Notes under the pieces: model-generated
What the model was told of the DNA's origin: nothing
The model's database searches: none
The model's input: the letters and a program-made list of their open reading frames with translations, nothing else
NCBI RefSeq assembly: GCF_963678635.1
Contig: NC_087062.1
Span: 21,379,789 to 21,443,788, forward strand
Length of the DNA: 64,000 bases
Source of the DNA: Symsagittifera roscoffensis
Lineage: Eukaryota > Xenacoelomorpha > Acoela > Convolutidae
Direction: 5' to 3'
Shown here: piece after piece, positions 54,724 through 64,000 of the stretch
Layout of the letters: each line of letters begins with the position of its first letter
Numbering within the stretch: the first letter of the stretch is position 1
Position numbers and translations under genes: made by a program

Positions 54724-55960
54724 ATTGTTCCGATTTTCGTAAGGAAAGTAACAGAATATTTGTTCCCGGGGTGGTTTTTTTCTGATTTTTTTTATGTCAT
54801 TCAAAAAGTATTGTTGTCCTGAGCTTGAAATTGAAAAAAAATGTTCACCTGTCATCAGTTTTCGTAAATTTATAAGGGTTTAAAGATTGCCATTTTGGCC
54901 AACTTGGGACAATTAACGCGCGATATATTTCGCGCTATTAACGCGTAAGCGGAGAGTTAATCCGTCTTAGCAATTGTTCCAAATTGGTTGAAGAAAGCTT
55001 ATTTGCCATAATTGATTTGTTACTAGGAACGAAAACTATGACTTTGTACTTTATATGGCGTGTGAGGGGGGGGGGGGGATGGGGGATGAATTTCGCAATC
55101 TTAAAATAAAAAATGTAATTGTTCCGACTTTCGATACGAAAGTAACGGAATATTTGTGCTCGGGGTGGGTTTTTTTTCTTCAGACAAATTTCGATTTTTT
55201 AACTAGCCATTTTTGACGAAATTTTTTTATATCATTCAAAAGGTATTGTTGTCCTGAGCTTAAATTTGAAAAGATTTTTCACCTGTGATCATTTTTCATA
55301 AAATTACGGGGGTTTAAAGATTGCCATTTTGGCCAATTTGGGACAATTTACGCGCAATATATTTCGCGCTATTAACGCGTAAGCGGAGAGTTAATCCGTC
55401 TTAGCAATTGTTCCAAATTGGTTGAAAGAAGATTATTTGCCATAATTGATTTGTTACTAGGAACGAAATCTATGACTTTGTACTTTATATGGCGTGTGAG
55501 AGGGGGGGGGGGATGGGGGGATGAATTTGGCAATCTTAAAATAAAAAATGTAAATGTTCCGACTTTCGATACGAAAGTAACGGAATATTTGTGCTCGGGG
55601 TGGGTTTTTTTTCTTCAGACAAATTTCGACTTTTTAACTAGCCATTTTTGACGGAATTTTTTTATATCATTCAAAAGGTATTGTTGTCTTGAGCTTAAAT
55701 TTGAAAAGATTTTTCACCTGTGATCATTTTTCGTAAAGTTACGGGGGTTTAAAGATTGCCATTTTGGCCAATTGGGGACAATTAACGCGCGATATGTTTC
55801 GCGCTATTAACGCGTAAGCGGAGGTTTAATCCGTCTTAAAAATCGTTCCAAATTGTTTTAAAGAAGCTCATTTGCCATAATTGATTTGTTCCAATGAGCG
55901 AAATCTGCTCTTTGGTACTTTAAATGGCGTGTGGGGGGATGATTTCATATAAAAATTTCA
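54724..55960. repeat. Three-copy tandem repeat, about 394-434 bp per unit
   Basis: Units start at GTTCCGA.TTTCG at about 54727, 55121 and 55555. They share CGGGGTGG(G)TTTTTT, GGTATTGTTGTC.TGAGCTT, GATTGCCATTTTGGCCAA and a CGCG-rich segment (TTTCGCGCTATTAACGCGTAAGCGGAG). Units 2 and 3 are closest to each other; a G-run (GGGGGGGGAT) follows the first two. The frame at 55418-55651 spans a junction and is not a gene. Confidence 0.85.
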
Positions 55961-56159
55961 AATTTTAGAAAAAAATTTTTTCATTACATTATATTACATT
56001 AATTTTTTTATGTTCCTACTGCTTCATAAACCTTGAAAGGCAGTCGAAACATTCAGGGCTTCGCCATGATACGAGCAGTCTCGTTAAGTTACTACTTGCT
56101 AATTTAGGACTGAAAAATAGTGTCATAGAAGGAGATACCATTCAAGAATTCCTTGAGCT

Positions 56160-56319
56160 ATGAGCTGTTACAAGGCAATTATTGTCTGCAGTCTGGCTTT
56201 TTTCCTGCTTCTGGTTTTCACCATTGTCCAGCAGATCAGAAGTTTCATCAGAACTACAGATAACCCTGTCTCCTCCATTAATTTCTACAGCAACACAAAT
56301 GGATTCCACGAAAGCTCAG
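56160..56319 (+). CDS. Candidate first exon of a host membrane-protein gene
   Basis: ATG at 56160 opens MSCYKAIIVCSLAFFLLLVFTIV, a short N-terminal tail and one hydrophobic segment typical of a type II signal anchor (or an uncleaved signal peptide), then a polar stem with sequence QQIRSFIRTTDNPVSSINF. The frame meets a strong donor CAG|GTAAAG at 56319/56320, leaving one base (phase 1). Composition is less AT-rich than its surroundings. Joining to the acceptor at 57045/57046 keeps the frame open. No family recognised; the topology would suit a Golgi-type enzyme, but that is inference. Confidence 0.5.
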
Positions 56320-56800
56320 GTAAAGTTTTTATTATATCAACATCCGCTTTCATATATTTCATCTCAAGCACAGACAGTGCAAATCTACCAATCTTGCCCA
56401 ATTCTGATATGGATAATCAAGTTTCATGTTTACCGTCCTCGCAAAAGTCCGGTTAAAAAACTATGAGTCAATTAGCACCGTCTACGAGTTTGATCATCTT
56501 TTTTACTGAAGGCTTACGGACGAGTTGGGTTGGATATTCAGGTACGCTACGTTAACTGCGAAGCGAATAATTCAGACAAATTTGTTACTTGTACTAAAAC
56601 TTTCGATGGATTTTGAGTCTGACAATGAGGTGATTGTGAAATAGAGTTTTATACTAGTGGCCTACAATCAAGTTTTTCAGAGCTCCATGTTTTTCTTCAT
56701 ATTATTATCACGTTTGTCAAGAGAAAGCAAAAATATAAAACTCACAACACTTTCTGAAATGAAAAATATTGCAAAAATAACGCTATTTTTTTCGAGTTAG

Positions 56801-56905
56801 TTCTGTTGACCAATTCCATGAGGGGGTTACGTGATGTGGTCCAAATTTTTTTTAAAAAAAAATTGGATCATAACGGGTAGCCATTCATGGAATTGGTCAG
56901 TAGAA
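56801..56905. repeat. Palindromic hairpin element in the putative intron
   Basis: GACCAATTCCATGA (56808-56821) and TCATGGAATTGGTC (56885-56898) are perfect 14-bp inverted arms. An inner CCAAATTT...AAATTGG pair could extend the fold. It looks like a small foldback/MITE-like repeat. Confidence 0.6.
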
Positions 56906-57045
56906 TTAACATGCAAAAGTAGGCAGTTATTTTTAGCAGTCAAAAATTTCATTTCAAAAAAAGCTATTTTTTAAAACTTTTTTGTAGTATATTATTGTAG
57001 GTAGTACATGCTTTTCCGGGTAGCACATCTCTATGTTATTTTTAG

Positions 57046-57225
57046 TGATAATCTTCACTGGGTTCATCATGCAAGCCGTGGCCAATGACTCCATAAACCT
57101 GGCTGTCACACCCTTCTTAGTGAGTGAGCACTGTCAGTGTTTGAATGGGTCAGTCGAGACAATGATGAGGTACTACGAGTGCGACAACATTCTCAGACTC
57201 AACTCATCAATAGAAGACGGCACAG
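57046..57225 (+). CDS. Candidate second exon of the host gene
   Basis: Preceded by TTATTTTTAG and followed by CACAG|GTATAC. Its first two bases complete the phase-1 codon of the previous exon (G+TG, Val) and the frame stays open for about 60 codons: IIFTGFIMQAVANDS, then EHCQCLNGSVETMMRYYECD with three cysteines and an NGS sequon, ending NSSIEDGT and one leftover base (again phase 1). Alternatively the ATG at 57033 could begin a separate secreted protein with a signal peptide (MLFLVIIFTGFIMQAVA). GC content and codon variety support coding either way. Confidence 0.5.
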
Positions 57226-59947
57226 GTATACATACCAACAACCCTGGTTCTTTCAAGACTAAATAAAAACTGAGATCACATCAAGATCCTCGCCCCAAAG
57301 TTCTCGGAGGAAAGATGAAAATTTGCTTTCTAGTCAAATTAATTGTAGGCTATGACATGGGGTTTGAAGTTGATTGGCATAGTGTGCTCATCAGCTTCCA
57401 CATAATGTTTTCTATCTACATTATTGGCTCTAGTTTAGAATGATTATGAGGCCACGCTGGGGACGAAATTTACAGAGATTTACAAATGTTAAGAAAATCT
57501 AAATCCGAAAGCCTTCGTTTGAAAAACAAAGACATGAAAACGGTGCATGTTTCTTTATACAGCGTATTTTTCATTTGGTATTAGATCTACAAAGAGCTCA
57601 TCAAAGAGTGCATACTTTCCACACTGAAATATTTCTGAGTTTTAAAATTTTCATCACCACAAGAAACCCACTCAATAGTAAAAGCAACTCGACTGCCCGT
57701 TTCAGGGCAAAAGCTTGATTATTTTGACTGCCTTTTATGGTCTATGGAGCAGTGTTTTTTCTAAAAAAAAAAACTGGCGAAAAAATTTTAAAAATACATT
57801 AAAAAGGTATTTTTTTTTGAGTTTTTTTCGAATCAACTTCCCACACGCTATGCTCAGTGCAAAGTGATATATTTAGCTTATGAAAAAATTTTAACTAGAT
57901 CGAATGACATGCCTGCTTATTTCAATTTGTTTAAAAATTGAATCTCTATCTACTATTAAACAGCACGAAAAATATCGCGCAATCTATAAATCCCCATAAG
58001 TTAACAAAAACACTGGTGAATTGTATGATTTCTAAAAATGGTGCTCAAAAAACAAAAAATTCAAAGAGTATTTGAAAACTGCAGAAATTATTCGCCAAAT
58101 AATTGAAATTTGTCTGGAGAAAAAAATACCGGAGCATAAATTTTCCGTCTATTTCGAAAGTCGCAACAAAAATCCTATACTTCGAAAAGTATAGCATAAT
58201 TTAGAAAAAAAAACAATAAAAAAGCGAACAAGACTGCTCGTATCAAACGAAGTCCTGACTTTTCCGACAACTTTTTAAGATCCACAGAACAGTGTTTGTT
58301 TTTTTAAAAATGGCTGAAGCTCTCCAAAAAGATGAGATTTTTTTGAATATAGATTACACATAGATTACACACGCTATATATAGATTACACATTGATGTTT
58401 TTTTTTTAAATAAAGCAAAGTTTTAAATTTGGATTGACTTCTAGTCCGGATTAAATTTCCGCTTTCGTGTTAATAGGATGAATTATGTAGCGTGTTGACT
58501 GCTCCACATGGGCCAATTTGTTAATTTTTACACCCTCCTAATTTTGGGAAAAAGGGTTACAGGTAAATAATCGTTTACTTTCAAGCTCAGGATAACAAAA
58601 CTTTTCGCAAGTTACAATGCAAATTTGTCAAATAATGCTGGTTAAAACGTCGAAATTTCTCGTGAGAAAAAAATCACCCCGAGCAAAAATGTTCTGTCTC
58701 TTTCTTCAAAAATTGCAAGAATAACAGTGATGGACTGTGTTCAGACAGGCTTAAAATAGTCTTTCATAGATTCTCATCGAATCGCAAAAAATCACGGCTA
58801 TTTATCAATATTACAAGTTCGCAATTTCGTGAAATCAAGAAGTTTTTTTTTTTACAAAATGAGACTTTTTAGTTACCCGTAATACACCTGCGGAGCAACC
58901 GTTCAATCAACCGTACAAAAAACAGTGCAGTCAACGCATAAACAAAATTAGTTTTATTATATTTTTGTGGGTTTGCATTTGAATGCTATCGGTAACCTAA
59001 ATTATTCTATTTCCAATCAAATTCTCTATTAGAGCTGTTATTTTTGTAGTTAAATCTAGGCTATACTCAAAGTTAATTTTGCTGAAAAATCCCTTATTCT
59101 TAACTCCTAAATCGATATCCCGACACAGATTGAGTTGAGAAGAAGGGCTGTCAAAATCACAGCTCCATTTTCCCATTCAATCAACTAAAACTAAACAAAA
59201 ACTTTTTCTCGAGAAAGATATTCACATGGAATATTCAATGGCAGATTGAAGGGAGAGGCCGGGGGCTGGGGGAGGCCTCTCTTTATCAGGGACTCGACCC
59301 CTTCACTAACCAAAGGGTTCCTCCTTTGATACTATTTTACCCCATCCAGAAAAATTTTCTGGTCAAACCCTTCTAAAATAATGTCCAAAAGGTATTTTTG
59401 TCCTGTATTTTTTTTAATTATAGAAGAACAGGGTCTTCATAGTGAGTGTGGTCATTGAAATTTTCGAAACTTTTTTTGAAAATAACCCCCCCCCCCCCCC
59501 CCCACCGAGAAAACTCTAGATCCGCCCCTGATGGAATGAAAAAAAAGAGAAAATAGTGGAACTGCTCCGCAAACAGTAAGACAAAAAAATTCTTCTCCTT
59601 CGCAGGAAATATGATAAATAATGAATTCCAGAACAAGCAGACCCCGTACTCAACGAATGCGAGAAAGGTGGTTTTAAACATTGAATCAACACTCTATTTC
59701 CGTTTTGAATTCATACTTTCTTGCTATGTTTATCAAGTATCTTGCTATATATAAATATATATATATATATAAGTATTAGGCCGTTTCCATCCTTTTTACG
59801 TTGACTCTGTTTTTTAGCCAATTGATTGGGGAAACTTTTGCTTTGGAAGGCTTTTTCAATATTTTATTTCCCGTATATAATGATTAAAAACCCAGCCTCG
59901 TTCAAACCATATGTTATGATGTTGCTCCTCTAACTATATCACCTTAA
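57226..59947. other. Probable intron sequence
   Basis: No convincing exon, RNA gene or element apart from the MITE relic near 59240-59530 and an AT dinucleotide run near 59755-59772. A short ATAGATTACACA repeat occurs near 58360-58395. Confidence 0.45.
59240..59530 (-). mobile_element. Decayed reverse-oriented copy of the hAT-like MITE
   Basis: It ends CTCTAGATCCGCCCCTG at 59530, the reverse complement of the MITE's left end. It also contains the C-run, an ACAGGGTC word and an AACCAAAGGGTTCCTCCTTTG block corresponding to the GTACCAAAGG...CCTTTGGGTT region. The other end is eroded. Confidence 0.65.
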
Positions 59948-62900
59948 AACATAGTCGAGAACGGTCAAAACATACCTCGAGCACGGTCGAAACATACCTC
60001 GAGCACGGTCAAAACATACCTCGAGCACGGTCGAAACATACCTCGAGCACGGTCAAAACATACCTCGAGTATGGTTGAAACATACCTTGAGCCGGTTGAA
60101 ACATAGCTCGAGCACAGTTGTAACATAACTCGAGCTCAGTTGTAATATACCTCGAGCACAATCAAAATAAACTTCGAGCACGGTTGAAAGATACCTCGAG
60201 CGCAGTCGAAACCTACCTCGAGCACAGCTGTAAGATACATCGAGCACGGTCAAAACATACCTCGAGTATGGTTGAAACATACCTTGAGCCGGTTGAAAAA
60301 CACCTCGAGCTCAGTTGATTCATGCCTCGAGCACGGTCGAAACATACCTCGAGCACAGTTGAGAGATACCTCGAGCACAGTCGAAACCTACCTCGAGCAC
60401 AGTTGTAACATACGTCGAGCACAGTCGAAACATACCTCGAGCACGGTTGAAAGATACCTCGAGCACAGTCGAAACCTACCTCGAGCACGGTTGCAAGAGA
60501 CCTCGAGCACTGTCGAAACCTACCTCGAGCACAGTTGTAACATACCGCGCGCAGTCGAAACCTACCTCGAGCACATTCGAAACCTACCTCGAGCTCAGTT
60601 GTAACATACCTCGAGCACATTCGAAACCTACCTCGAGAACAGTTGTAACATACATCGAGCACAGTCGAAACATACCTCGAGCACATTCGAAACCTACTTC
60701 GAGCACAGTCGAAACATACCTCGAGCACAGTTGAGAGATACCTCGAGTACAGTCGAAACCTACCTCGAGCACAGTTGTAACATACGTCGAGCACAGTCGA
60801 AACATACCTCGAGCACATTCGAAACCTACCTCGAGCTCAGTTGTAACATACCTCGAGCACATTCGAACCTACCTCGAGAACAGTTGTAACATACATCGAG
60901 CACAGTCGAAACATACCTCGAGCACATTCGAAACCTACTTCGAGCTCAGTTGTTAAATACCTCGAGCACATTCGAAACCTACCTCGAGAACAGTTGTAAC
61001 ATACATCGAGCACAGTCGAAACATACCTCGAGCACATTCGAAACCTACCTCGAGCTCAGTTGTAACATACCTCGAGCACATTCGAAACCTACCTCGAGAA
61101 CAGTTGTAACATACATCGAGCACAGTCGAAACATACCTCGAGCACATTCGAAACCTACCTCGAGCTCAGTTGTAACATACCTCGAGCACATTCGAAACCT
61201 ACCTCGAGAACAGTTGTAACATACATCAAGCACAGTCGAAACATACCTCGAGCACATTCGAAACCTACTTCGAGCACATTCGAAACCTACCTCGAGAACA
61301 GTTGTAACATACATCAAGCACAGTCGAAACATACCTCGAGCACATTCGAAACCTACTTCGAGCACAGTCGAAACATACCTCGAGCACAGTCGAAACATAC
61401 CTCGAGCACGGTCGAAACATACCTCGAGCACGGTCAAAACATACCTCGAGCACGGTCGAAACATACCTCGAGCACGGTCAAAACATACCTCGAGTATGGT
61501 TGAAACATACCTTGAGCCGGTTGAAACATAGCTCGAGCACAGTTGTAACATAACTCGAGCTCAGTTGTAATATACCTCGAGCACAATCAAAATATACTTC
61601 GAGCACGGTTGAAAGATACCTCGAGCGCAGTCGAAACCTACCTCGAGCACAGCTGTAAGATACATCGAGCACGGTCAAAACATACCTCGAGTATGGTTGA
61701 AAACATACCTTGAGCCGGTTGAAAAATACCTCGAGCTCAGTTGATTCATGCCTCGAGCACGGTCGAAACATACCTCGAGCACAGTTGAGAGATACCTCGA
61801 GCACAGTCGAAACCTACCTCGAGCACAGTTGTAACATACGTCGAGCACAGTCGAAACATACCTCGAGCACGGTTGAAAGATACCTCGAGCACAGTCGAAA
61901 CCTACCTCGAGCACGGTTGCAAGAGACCTCGAGCACTGTCGAAACCTACCTCGAGCACAGTTGTAACATACCGCGCGCAGTCGAAACCTACCTCGAGCAC
62001 ATTCGAAACCTACCTCGAGCTCAGTTGTAACATACCTCGAGCACATTCGAAACCTACCTCGAGAACAGTTGTAACATACATCGAGCACAGTCGAAACATA
62101 CCTCGAGCACATTCGAAACCTACTTCGAGCACAGTCGAAACATACCTCGAGCACAGTTGAGAGATACCTCGAGCACAGTCGAAACCTACCTCGAGCACAG
62201 TTGTAACATACGTCGAGCACAGTCGAAACATACCTCGAGCACATTCGAAACCTACCTCGAGCTCAGTTGTAACATACCTCGAGCACATTCGAAACCTACC
62301 TCGAGAACAGTTGTAACATACATCGAGCACAGTCGAAACATACCTCGAGCACATTCGAAACCTACTTCGAGCTCAGTTGTAACATACCTCGAGCACATTC
62401 GAAACCTACCTCGAGAACAGTTGTAACATACATCGAGCACAGTCGAAACATACCTCGAGCACATTCGAAACCTACCTCGAGCTCAGTTGTAACATACCTC
62501 GAGCACATTCGAAACCTACCTCGAGAACAGTTGTAACATACATCGAGCACAGTCGAAACATACCTCGAGCACATTCGAAACCTACCTCGAGCTCAGTTGT
62601 AACATACCTCGAGCACATTCGAAACCTACCTCGAGAACAGTTGTAACATACATCAAGCACAGTCGAAACATACCTCGAGCACATTCGAAACCTACTTCGA
62701 GCACAGTCGAAACATACCTCGAGCACAGTTGAGAGATACCTCGAGCACAGTCGAAACCTACCTCGAGCACAGTTGTAACATACGTCGAGCACAGTCGAAA
62801 CATACCTCGAGCACGGTTGAAAGATACCTCGAGCACAGTCGAAACCTACCTCGAGCACGGTTGCAAGAGACCTCGAGCACTGTCGAAACCTACCTCGAGC

Positions 62901-63439
62901 ACAGTTGTAACATACCGCGCGCAGTCGAAACCTACCTCGAGCACATTCGAAACCTACCTCGAGCTCAGTTGTAACATACCTCGAGCACATTCGAAACCTA
63001 CCTCGAGAACAGTTGTAACATACATCGAGCACAGTCGAAACATACCTCGAGCACATTCGAAACCTACTTCGAGCTCAGTTGTAACATACCTCGAGCACAT
63101 TCGAAACCTACCTCGAGAACAGTTGTAACATACATCGAGCACAGTCGAAACATACCTCGAGCACATTCGAAACCTACCTCGAGCTCAGTTGTAACATACC
63201 TCGAGCACATTCGAAACCTACCTCGAGAACAGTTGTAACATACATCGAGCACAGTCGAAACATACCTCGAGCACATTCGAAACCTACCTCGAGCTCAGTT
63301 GTAACATACCTCGAGCACATTCGAAACCTACCTCGAGAACAGTTGTAACATACATCGAGCACAGTCGAAACATACCTCGAGCACATTCGAAACCTACCTC
63401 GAGCACGGTTGAAACATATCTCGAGCACAGTCAAAACTT
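59948..63439. repeat. 3.5-kb minisatellite of 22-bp units rich in CTCGAG, with higher-order structure
   Basis: The basic unit is close to CTCGAGCACGGTCGAAACATAC with variants (CACATTCG, CTCAGTTG, AACAGTTG). Runs of five variants form a 110-bp block repeated many times (for example 62260-62590 and 62950-63390). A block of about 1425 bp is repeated (60066 and 61491 give the same CGAGTATGGTTG context). Because 22 x 3 = 66, both strands show long open frames with a 22-residue repeat; these are by-products and not genes. It lies within the putative intron before the last exon. Confidence 0.92.
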
Positions 63440-63896
63440 GAAGTAAGCAGATTGAGAAAATTTTTTTTTTAGTCGGATTTTTTTTTGCTCGCAAAACTGT
63501 AAAACAGACGCAAATGGCAAAATAGTTCAGTATCTATGTATTTTTTTTCGTGCACGCTTGAAACTTTGAAACATACTTTGATTGGGTGGAGCACGGTTGA
63601 GCACAGTATAAACATATTTTGCTCGGGTCAGAACATTTTTTTGGTCGAGCACAGTATAAACACATTTTTTTTGATCGAGCACGGCTGGGGTCGAGCACAG
63701 ACGAAACGCACAGACATTCGGTCGAGACGGTCAAAACACAAAATGAGCACTTCGAACAGGGTGAAAATACCGCGTTCAATCATAGCCGAATCGAATCGCA
63801 AAAACCACCGTTATTTATTATTTTTATAAATTCACCTTTTCGTGTTATCAAACTGATTGATGAAACATGGCTATCTTTGTTTCATTTTGATTTTAG

Positions 63897-64000
63897 ATGC
63901 GATTTTGATGGAGACTCCAGTGAACTGGGGTGCTTCTCAGAGGGAGGTGCTCATCTGCGACCACCCACGTGACCCAGTGGTCGGATTCACATTCGTCATC
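63897..64000 (+). CDS. Candidate further exon of the host gene, running off the window
   Basis: TTCATTTTGATTTTAG precedes it, a plausible acceptor. Two bases (AT) complete a phase-1 codon and the frame then reads AILMETPVNWGASQREVLIC and on through DHPRDPVVGFTFVI to the window edge without a stop. The phase matches the donor at 57225/57226, so direct splicing is possible, although intermediate exons cannot be excluded. The composition is distinctly coding-like. I do not recognise the family. Confidence 0.5.

Noticed and set aside
59948-63439. Regularly spaced repeats resembling a CRISPR array
   Set aside because: There are no unique spacers; the units are contiguous variants of one 22-bp sequence in a eukaryotic context.
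60053-63494. Long open frames on both strands with repeated CSRYVSTVLEV / SSTVETYLEH words
   Set aside because: They arise from a 22-bp minisatellite (66 nt gives a 22-residue repeat) and occur in several frames on both strands, so they are not evidence of a gene.
58770-63855. Possible dispersed repeat shared by about 58770-58845 and 63778-63855 (GAATCGCAAAAA words)
   Set aside because: Similarity is weak and AT-driven; I could not establish ends or more copies.

Overview
This is an AT-rich eukaryotic window, almost certainly from an animal. It shows intron-like gene structure, a retroviral-type Ty3/Gypsy element, hAT-like non-autonomous elements and long minisatellites. I see no bacterial gene organisation, CRISPR array, tRNA or rRNA gene, and I cannot name the species.

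Layout. (1) 1-7284: gene-poor flank with short tandem repeats and decayed copies of a hAT-like MITE. (2) 7285-31683: an old, rearranged relative of the element described next, all in minus orientation. It keeps one LTR (31275-31683), a small leader ORF, a broken gag, and pol without protease and reverse transcriptase. It also holds a duplicated RNase H/integrase piece, an env-like piece, and a tandem array of about 1.7 kb units (six full, one partial) made from the integrase C-terminus plus downstream spacer. (3) 31684-33503: unique spacer with a 157-bp direct duplication. (4) 33504-52418: a complete 18.9-kb Ty3/Gypsy-type element on the minus strand. Its two 410-bp LTRs read as identical and it is flanked by the 4-bp duplication CCAG, so it inserted recently. 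(5) 52423-56159: MITE copies and a three-copy tandem repeat. (6) 56160-64000: probable exons of a plus-strand host gene with a membrane or signal segment. A 3.5-kb minisatellite of 22-bp units rich in CTCGAG lies in what would be its intron.

The intact element is the most interesting object. In transcription order (right to left) it carries: 5' LTR, primer-binding site, a conserved 77-codon leader ORF, a conserved structured leader, a basic 155-codon ORF overlapping gag, one uninterrupted 2742-codon Gag-Pol, a conserved spacer, two small hydrophobic ORFs coupled by ATGA, a conserved 378-codon frame with no ATG, an 872-codon membrane glycoprotein-like ORF, a 599-codon ORF of unknown function coupled by a second ATGA, a 1.6-kb 3' region, and the 3' LTR. 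Gag-Pol has a CCHC knuckle, DSGA protease, YLDD reverse transcriptase, RNase H and D,D35,E integrase. This looks like a compact, virus-like, polycistronic retroelement with several proteins I cannot assign. Comparison with the old copy shows which extra frames and non-coding segments are conserved.
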